From the NCBI GenBank assembly GCA_037127255.1, contig JBANSL010000013.1:59308688-59372687 (forward strand): a stretch of DNA of 64,000 bases. Direction: 5' to 3'. Positions 57,392-64,000 of the stretch are shown one piece after another. Each line of letters begins with the position of its first letter. The stretch's first letter is position 1. The translations under genes were made by a program, and so were the position numbers. Source of the DNA: Persicaria tinctoria (lineage: Eukaryota; Streptophyta; Magnoliopsida; Caryophyllales; Polygonaceae). The notes beneath the pieces were generated by a model. It saw nothing but the letters and a program-made list of their open reading frames with translations. It made no database searches and was not told the origin of the DNA.

Positions 57392-60377
57392 TGATAGGCT
57401 ATAAACCTATTCTCGCAAGTGTATGAGACCGGTTGTAGTATATCAATGTGTCAAACTCAAGGACTAAAGGAGTACTAATTGAATCTTTGCAACTAGCTTG
57501 ATTAAGCCAAAATAGTAGGTGAATTGAGTTTTATGCTATAACTAATAAAACAAATTAAAACAAACAAATGGAAGTTTTAGGTAAATACGGAGAAGACATT
57601 CTAGAATAGGGGAATTAAAAACTACGTGTTGTCGATAGACTAAAGAGTTTTTCTCGCTTGAACAAATTTGATTCTCTAAGATGGTAGGTTATGTAAGTTC
57701 ATTACTAATTAATCTCCTCTCGGTCTCATAGTAAATTTTATCTAACCGGATAACAATCACTTTCGTGCAAAGTTAAACTAAAGTTAGGTCCATTTACGCT
57801 TCTGGAATCTAAGCAAGTTCATTCAAATATCTCCTCTCAGTCTCAATCAGAACAAAAAAAACCTAGAATATCTATGACAACCTATAAAACCTCAAGAGAT
57901 CATGAATCATGTTATTCTGTCACTCATAAGCAAACATCAATATCCCAAGTTCAATCCTATAGCTCCAATGACAACAATCACCTCTCGGTCTCATACAATC
58001 ATCTATCTTCCAATTAGGGTTATCTCCTCTCGATCTCAACCCCTAAATAGGATCTAATCGTGTATCGATTAGGCTATACGCTCAATAGGATTAAATCAAA
58101 CAAGAATCAAACCACATCCAAGTGATATTATACAACAGTCTATATATCTCAACATAGTCGGGATCACCCCATCCCTAGAACGGTAGAATTAGCCAAACAT
58201 GATTAAAGAGAACAAATTAAAAGCTAAATAAGATGACATAACAAAGAAGAGTAAGAGAAATACTTGATCTTCGATAGTGTTAAACTGTTAATCGTCTTAA
58301 GCATCAAATTTGCAATCCTTTATATATTTTTTTGATAAGGTAATAACTCGAAGGCCAGAAGACCTGGCTCATCGAAATGCTGATAGAGTCGGAAGACGGC
58401 GAACCATCATACATACTATTATAAAATAAAACGGTGCAATACAAAGACGGCAAACAAACAGCCCCCCGAAGAACAGACGAGCCTAAACCAAAAAAGTCGA
58501 GGACAACGAAGATAGAACAAAGCCAAGCGCCATCAAGAGATAACACCGCTGGCCAGGGGTACATCAGAAGACCCTGTGGGCGGTGAAGATGAAACTCCAA
58601 GGAAATTTCCGGAATACAGAGTCACTTCGATGCACACCACCACAACCCCAGCCAGAACCGACACCGGATGCAAGAGCCCCGACTTAGATTAGGACCGCCA
58701 AGAAGAACCGGAAACACCGCCAGGAACCACCCTCATAAAGAGCGCACCTGCAAGCCCTTTCGGGAGTTAATCAAGACCCTTTCGGGATTTGTATCAAACC
58801 CTTTCGGGATTTAGTCTACCCTTTCGGGTGGGTTTAAAAAATGTTATTACGTGACTCTTTTTTTTTCTTTTCTTTTTCTTTTTTAAAAAATTATAATTTG
58901 TATTTTTATATTGACAAAACCTCATCGGGCCCAAATGACCCGAAGCTTGGGCCCAAAGGACCTAGGGAGAGAGGAAGGTGCGCAACCAGATCGGGAAGAG
59001 GTAACCAAGAACAAACAGATGACGCCCGAAGAAGACACTAGATGAAGCAATCGACGGTGACTCCGAGAAGGTGGTGGATTGAAAACAACAAGGTTGTCAA
59101 AGATGAACAAATGAGGGAGGTCGAAGACAGGGGACAGGGCGAGGCGACACCGAGCGGACACCTCCAGAATGAGCCAAGTAATGTCGATAACGGCGGCGAG
59201 GGTCAAGAGACTCATCTAGAAGATGCGCGGCAGAGATACAAGAGGGAAGATGGCCAAATTTTGTGTTGATTTGCAGATTTGGGGATGATGGCAAGAAATT
59301 TGGTAGAAATTAGGGGTTTGGAGAAGAAATTTGCGCTGAAAAATTTGGCAAATCAAGAGAGAAGTCTGAATTGAGACAAGAGAAGAGGAGGATGGGTGGG
59401 CAGCAACGACGCCGAAGGAGGCGCGGGGACACCGATGGCGAAAGCCCGGAGGGTCACAAACCAGAAATACTAGAGGGAACCGGCTAAGGCGCAAAGAGGA
59501 AGTGAATACGACGAGGTTGGACAGAAAAAGGGGATCGGAAGATACAAAATGTTCAATAGCCAAAAGATTTGTTCTCAAGAGGGTTGGAAAGCCAGAAAAT
59601 TTGTTCTCGTGGTGGTTGGAGAAGGATGAGTAGATCCTCTCATTTGGGTGCACAAAGAGAGTTTCTCTCTCTTATGAGAGAGAAACTCATGAGGCTCAAC
59701 ACAAAGTAGCTCCAACAGGCCGGGTTTGAGTTGTTGCAATCCTTTATCATCCAACTAATCTAGGGTTTTCCAAGCTTTCCCCCCATATAAAAAATCTGAG
59801 TTTTTTCAGCCCTCACTCCAAAAAATGTAACCCTCTAGCCGAACTCAATTCTAAGTATTTATATCAACTTAAAGTTATCCAAAACAAAATAAAGAAAAAA
59901 AATGGAAAATCTTAAAAGTCTGGTCAGGTCTGGCACTGTTAATACTCAGGAAGGGTCTCCCAGGAGCCATGACAGCCTGTAGAAGCTCACAGAACACATC
60001 GACTCACTGGTCATGTGCGGCTGGTGAAGGCCATCCCACGAGTCGTGACAGTCGTCGTAGTTGAAAATTGTACAAATTAAATCCCCTTGTCATGACTTGT
60101 GAAGGCCATCACGCGAGTCGTGGTACATCACCTTGAGCTCCTATGAGTGATTCACTTGATATGCTTGCTTCATGGCCCGTCTCTTTTGCTTGTCTTTTAA
60201 TCCTCTTCCATTAGATGTATGAAATTCAACTCGAATCACCGACCCTAACCTACAAAGCACGAACAAAGCTTGTGTAGATCTCTGAATCATAAATAATACA
60301 TAAAACACACAAAAAGATAATGATGCATGAAACTAAACTACATGCACATGAAAAATATGCAAAACTAGATGCTATCA
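57392..60377 (-). repeat. 5' LTR of the Athila-type element, split by an insertion
   Basis: On - it begins TGATAGCATC at 60377 and ends CCTATCA at 57392, next to the primer site. It is interrupted at 58324-59733. Without that insertion it is ~1.56 kb and matches the 47571-49018 LTR. Confidence 0.85.
58324..59733 (-). mobile_element. LINE-derived 1.41-kb insertion (non-autonomous)
   Basis: Flanked by an exact 14-bp duplicate TTGCAATCCTTTAT (58310-58323 and 59734-59747). On - the 3' end reads TTACCTTATCAAAAAAATAT, a typical plant L1 tail. The uninterrupted LTR copy confirms the empty site. A 145-codon frame (59653-59216) near the 5' end has no recognised domain. No RT is present, so it was mobilised by another LINE. 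Confidence 0.85.
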
Positions 60378-60607
60378 CTTTAAAGTTCTGTAGTAATTTT
60401 TGGAGTCTTGGGAGAGGAATCTTTGTTGGGTTAGAATTTGAGAAAAGATATTGCAAGGTGACTATCACACCTGCTTTAGGTTTTTGCGATACACCATGAA
60501 ACTTATAACGTTTCCTATTGAGATTGAAAATTAGGAACATTTTGTTATAGTCGGCTAATACGATATTAAAGAAAGCTAACAACTTAATCCATTCTACCAG
60601 TTCTACC
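60378..60607. other. Flank between Gypsy LTR and hAT element
   Basis: No gene is recognised. Probably the same decayed element that continues at 61666. Confidence 0.4.
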
Positions 60608-61657
60608 CAGGGGTATGCACAATCGGGTATCCGACACGACACGGAATATTCGTGTCGGATACCAGAAACCGATAAGCTTAAAAACTCCGACACAGATACG
60701 AACCGCTAACTAGCGGGTATCCGACACGGATACACGAATAGATCTCGGGTATCCGAGTTAGATACCCGACACGACACACCAAAAATCTTGCCCTACCCAA
60801 ACAACAGAAATCGCCACCAAAACCATCTACGATTAAAAAATTTCCCTGAACATACATGTTATAAGATCCATAAATCTATAGAAATTGCCCCCAAATTGTA
60901 TCAACAACACCTACAATTGAATAATTTCCATGAAATTTCTGTGAGGAAATAAAATGAGAAAATTACATCAATGAATTGGTACCAAAACGTGTAGATGATA
61001 CCATAAACGCTGATTTCACATAAAACAGTACTGATTTCATCTGAAAAGAAATTGAAATCGGGATTGACCTCTCGCTTACAAAACGATGGTGGAAGATGGA
61101 TGAAACGCGAAGACGATGGCCGACAGGGGTAGCATTTCTGGATGATTTTCAGAGGTCATCGCCACCGCCGCCCTCAATCCCTAATCGTTTGTAGTCAAAA
61201 GCCTTTGACTGAAACGTCGATGAGGTAGAGGTTGAGGGTAAGTGATCTTTCAATGAATGGAGTAGTGAAGATCTGAGAGTTCTCAGATAGAGAGGTAAGA
61301 CAAAGCATTTTATGATTTAAGTTTTCATTAAAAAAAAAACAAAAAAAAAGGCGGAAAGAAAATAGAGGTTCGAACCTCTGACCTCACGCCCACATGTCGG
61401 CCTTTGGACCAACTAAGCAATTCAGCAATAATGAATCTTATGTAAACTTATTTTATTAATATGTTTTTTCCGCATATAAAAAAAATAAAAAAATTAAACG
61501 GTTCGTGTCGGGTATCCGACAAGGAGATATGCCCGATCCAAACACGAACAATTTAATGTCGTGTTTTATCGGTTCGTGTCATTTTCGTGTCGTGTCTTTT
61601 CGATTTCGTATGTTTTCGTGTCGTATCAACCGTGTTGGGTTTTTTTGCACACCCCTA
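60608..61657. mobile_element. hAT-type non-autonomous transposon
   Basis: The ends CAGGGGTATGCAC and, complemented, TAGGGGTGTGCA are inverted repeats. An exact 8-bp duplicate GTTCTACC flanks them (60600-60607, 61658-61665), as hAT transposases make. Sub-terminal GTGTCGGGTATCCGACACG-like boxes recur at both ends. No transposase frame. A tRNA-like module lies at 61362-61426. Confidence 0.88.
61362..61426 (-). other. tRNA-like pseudogene module
   Basis: On -: GCTGAATTGCTTAGTTGG (A-box-like D arm) and AGAGGTTCGAACCTCT (perfect T arm with B box). The acceptor stem does not pair and the anticodon arm is irregular. It is probably a tRNA-derived remnant rather than a working tRNA. Confidence 0.5.
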
Positions 61658-61665
61658 GTTCTACC

Positions 61666-62169
61666 CTTTCCATGGAAAAGGGAAAGAAATCTTGAGTCAT
61701 TGTAAGACCCTGTAGCAGAATGTTGAGGTCTACACACCTGCTTGAATGTGGTGATGGATGACATCAAACAATTCACCTAATTTGCCTTCCATCTCAACTC
61801 TAGTAGGTTCAATTTATTATTCTCATAAGGCAGGTTCCACATCCTTGTTGAGCTCCATATATGAAAAAGCTGATTTGCATGGGTGAATTGACCTAAACTT
61901 TTCCCTACACTTGAAGTAGAGTCTTTTTTTTCACCTTACTTGCCTTTCTTATTCCCATGATCGGTTTGGTGTGGTCATTTGGCCTTGTTACTGGTTACAT
62001 GTTTGATGGATCACGGTGTCATGTGGGGTTTGTGGGGGATTAGGATTGGCTAAAGCTTGTGGATAGAATAGAGTAGAAAATGTGGTAGATTGATGTTGAG
62101 TAGGGTAAAACTTGATTGTGAGAATCATATGTGATTTTGAGCTTCGAGTATAACCCATTTTAGCCTCAA
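61666..62169. other. Decayed retroelement sequence
   Basis: No readable domain. It probably belongs to the gag-bearing fragment to its right, on -. Confidence 0.4.
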
Positions 62170-62620
62170 ATTCTAGGACCAAACTAACAACCTTGAATAC
62201 AGTGCAGAGTTTGTGGATTCGTACCTTAGTCTAGGATGAAATACTCCCAACAAGCAATGCTCGGGCCAATTGTGGACTCGCATGACTTGTCGAGCAAACT
62301 CTTGACAATACTCAAAGACACTCCTAGTTTGCTTGATGGAGCATAGATATTCATCAGGATTTTAAAACACTACTGGCCAGTGATGCTCTTGAAAAATCTT
62401 GGTGAGCAACTCCTAATAGAGAATTTCATTCTCACTGTCAATCAATGCAAACAGATCAAGTGCATTGCATGTTCATGGAGGCAACTTCAACCTTAAATTC
62501 GTTCAAAATTTAAAAGTAGCGGAAAAACTTTATAACTTTCAGAATCAAATCACGTGGATCACCTCCTTCGAACTTGGGAATGTCAATTTTAGCTCTTAGA
62601 CGTCAAGAAGAATGGAAAGT
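62170..62620 (-). pseudogene. Gypsy gag fragment
   Basis: On -, broken frames encode IPKFEGGDPRDLILK, FKVEVASMNM and, further on, VFEYCQEFARQVM and PEHCLLGVFHPRLRYE. These follow the order of a Ty3/Gypsy gag domain. It is a different gag family from the Athila copy, with several stops. Confidence 0.6.
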
Positions 62621-63186
62621 TCTGTTTCTATCGTCATCCTATTCGATGGCATCCCACGAGTGAGATCGAACTTGCACTTGACCTCACTTTTAAGTTTTTG
62701 CACAAATAAAAAAGTTTCTTTTACGTCTCTAACCAACTCAATAGAGCTTGAGATGTTGATTATCGACATACTCTATATGTTGCAGACTTTCGAGACGACA
62801 TCTTATAACCACATCATTAGAGAAAACAGTTAAGTTGCAGATCGAGTATTTAGATTGCGCCAGGTGATAGATCTTAAATCGTTGTCTTTGCATTAAAAAA
62901 TCAAGTTTGTCGTTGGACGGTGGGCTAATTGACACTATCCAAATTAGACCTGTCAAAACCCAACCCGACTCGGTTGACCCGACCCGTATGTCCGGAAAAT
63001 TCTGGGTCAAGACCCAGAAATTTTGACCCGGAAATTTTTTCAGACCTGAACCCGAAAACCCAGTAATATTTTGGGTCATTTGGGTATAGACCCGGTGACC
63101 CAGTAATTTTGACCCGATTGACCTGGTGACCCGATTGATTTACAATTATATATGATTAAATTTGTTTATGGAGTACATTTTATAAT
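62621..63186. other. Flank with GACCCG/ACCCGG repeat block
   Basis: 62940-63135 repeats GACCCG, ACCCGGTGACCC and AATTTTGACCC many times, like 15606-15665. No gene. Confidence 0.6.
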
Positions 63187-64000
63187 GGCCTATTTGCAAA
63201 ACTAGACAAAAAAAAAACTTTGCAAAACTAGATCAGTACATAGGAAATTGGCTAAGGGTAGAATGTGGTCTAGTTTTGCAAAAAAAAGTGGGCAACCAGA
63301 TGGGGAAGTAGCAGGTGAAGGGGAGGGTCGGCACTATAGCATCATCTGTGGGAGAGGGAGATTTGGAGGGGGGGGGGGGGGGGACTGTTCATGTCAGGGG
63401 AATTGGGGAAATTGTGCCAAAAAAAAGGAACCCTAAGAGAGAGAGGGGGGAACATTTATGAGGAGAAATGATTGGAGTTAAGAGTGTCAATCAATATATG
63501 TAAGCTTGATTGATGAGTGTTAATCCCTATTAAATGATCTGCAAAAAGTGAGGCAACATAGGCGACGAGTGGAAAGGTGAGGGCAAAAGCATCCCGTTCA
63601 TTTCAGGAAACTGGACACTCGTCTTACCAATATAATAAATTTGCCTTACCAATAGAAGACATTTGTCTTACCAATAGGCTAAACATGTCCTACCAAACTA
63701 GGAGACTTTGGAGATAATTTGGAGGGGATGGACAGTAGCTGTTTAGGCGGGCTATTAGTGTCATTTTGGCGCCAAAACGGGGTTATTCATTGGGGGATAG
63801 GAGGAGCATTTATGATGGGAAAATGCAATCATTGCATTAATGGGTGTTCCCCAAACACATATATAAGCTTGAGAGGAGGATCTGAAACACCACAACATGT
63901 CCTGCAAAAAGTGAGGCAGAGCAGGAGAGAAGCGGAAAGGACGGGGGAAAAGCCACACGTGCATCCGAGGAAACGATACAGTACTCATCCTACCAATAGT
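63187..64000 (-). mobile_element. End of a second KI-MULE, cut by the window edge
   Basis: From GGCCTATTTGCAAAACTAG at 63187 inward it aligns, reversed, with 15341-14345 of the first KI-MULE. This includes the ACTTTGCA tract, the CATAAATGCTCC boxes, the 22-bp arrays (core ends 63630, 63652, 63674, 63696 and 63996) and the E2F palindrome. It carries one copy of the promoter segment that is duplicated in the first element. The transposase should start just beyond the window. 63368-63383 is a 16-bp G run. Confidence 0.88.
63764..63777. promoter_or_regulatory. E2F-type palindrome in the second KI-MULE
   Basis: Perfect TTTTGGCGCCAAAA at the position matching site 1 of the first element. It is intact although the surrounding sequence has diverged by many substitutions. 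Confidence 0.65.

Larger units (their letters stand above)
47571..60377 (-). mobile_element. Degraded Athila-type Gypsy retrotransposon
   Basis: Two related LTRs, 47571-49018 (3' LTR, truncated ~110 bp at its outer end) and 57392-60377 (5' LTR, with an insertion), flank 8.4 kb. Reading on -: a decayed primer site (TGGTGCCTTGTCGGGGA, tRNA-Asp-like), gag, protease, a fusion to the integrase C-terminus, a GGCAACCCGAGGTAAG box (~53520), an Athila-type ORF, then the purine tract (49019-49035). Reverse transcriptase and RNase H are missing. A CACTA piece, an inverted segment and a LINE-derived insertion disrupt it further. It is inactive. Confidence 0.85.

Noticed and set aside
58922..59294. Overlapping ORFs on both strands in the LINE-derived insertion
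   Set aside because: They conflict with each other and show no ORF1 or RT motifs. The insertion is better described by its tail and target duplication.
61362..61426. Functional tRNA gene
   Set aside because: The acceptor stem does not pair and the anticodon arm is irregular, so it is listed only as a tRNA-like module.

Overview
This is nuclear DNA of a flowering plant, probably a eudicot. It holds one intron-rich host gene, a PSK SIMULATOR 1-like (PSI1) gene, set among many classes of plant transposon. I saw no prokaryotic operons, CRISPR arrays or rRNA genes. The species cannot be named from the sequence.

Layout. 1-5228: an ACAT microsatellite, then a gag/pol-less Ty3/Gypsy-type LTR element. 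5825-15341: a 9.5-kb Mutator-like element (MULE) with a perfect 9-bp target duplication. It carries two convergent genes. On + is a Ulp1-type cysteine protease gene with 7 exons and a fully open 897-codon frame. On - is a mudrA-type transposase with 4 exons and 922 codons, broken by one TAG. This combination matches the 'KI-MULE' (Kaonashi) group. 15351-24930: LTR fragments, a MITE, a CACTA end, a Stowaway element and gene-fragment debris. 24935-38043: the PSI1-like gene, with 12 coding exons and 649 codons. Two introns are swollen by an LTR-type element, a LINE, a Helitron-like block and a Stowaway MITE. 38044-46600: a TRIM element, two tandem-repeat blocks (one with a 32-bp period), and a Helitron with a Mutator-type MITE nested inside it. 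46605-47570: the end of another MULE-like element. 47571-60377: a degraded Athila-type Gypsy element on -, with an internal pol deletion, an inverted segment, a CACTA remnant and a LINE-derived insertion in its 5' LTR. 60378-63186: a hAT-type element and a gag pseudogene. 63187-64000: the end of a second KI-MULE copy that runs off the window.

The most interesting signal is in the KI-MULE. A conserved 11-bp core (TTGGTAGGATA) is repeated at an almost exact 22-bp period, separated by variable 11-bp spacers. Such arrays fill most of its introns, the gap between its two genes and the region upstream of the transposase, and even run into transposase coding sequence. The copy at the window end has the same arrays. 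The MULE-like end at 46605-47570 uses a different core (TTGACAAGAT) with the same period. Perfect E2F-type palindromes (TTTTGGCGCCAAAA) upstream of the transposase are shared by both KI-MULE copies. Together these suggest helically phased protein-binding arrays and S-phase-linked transposase expression. Both are inferences.
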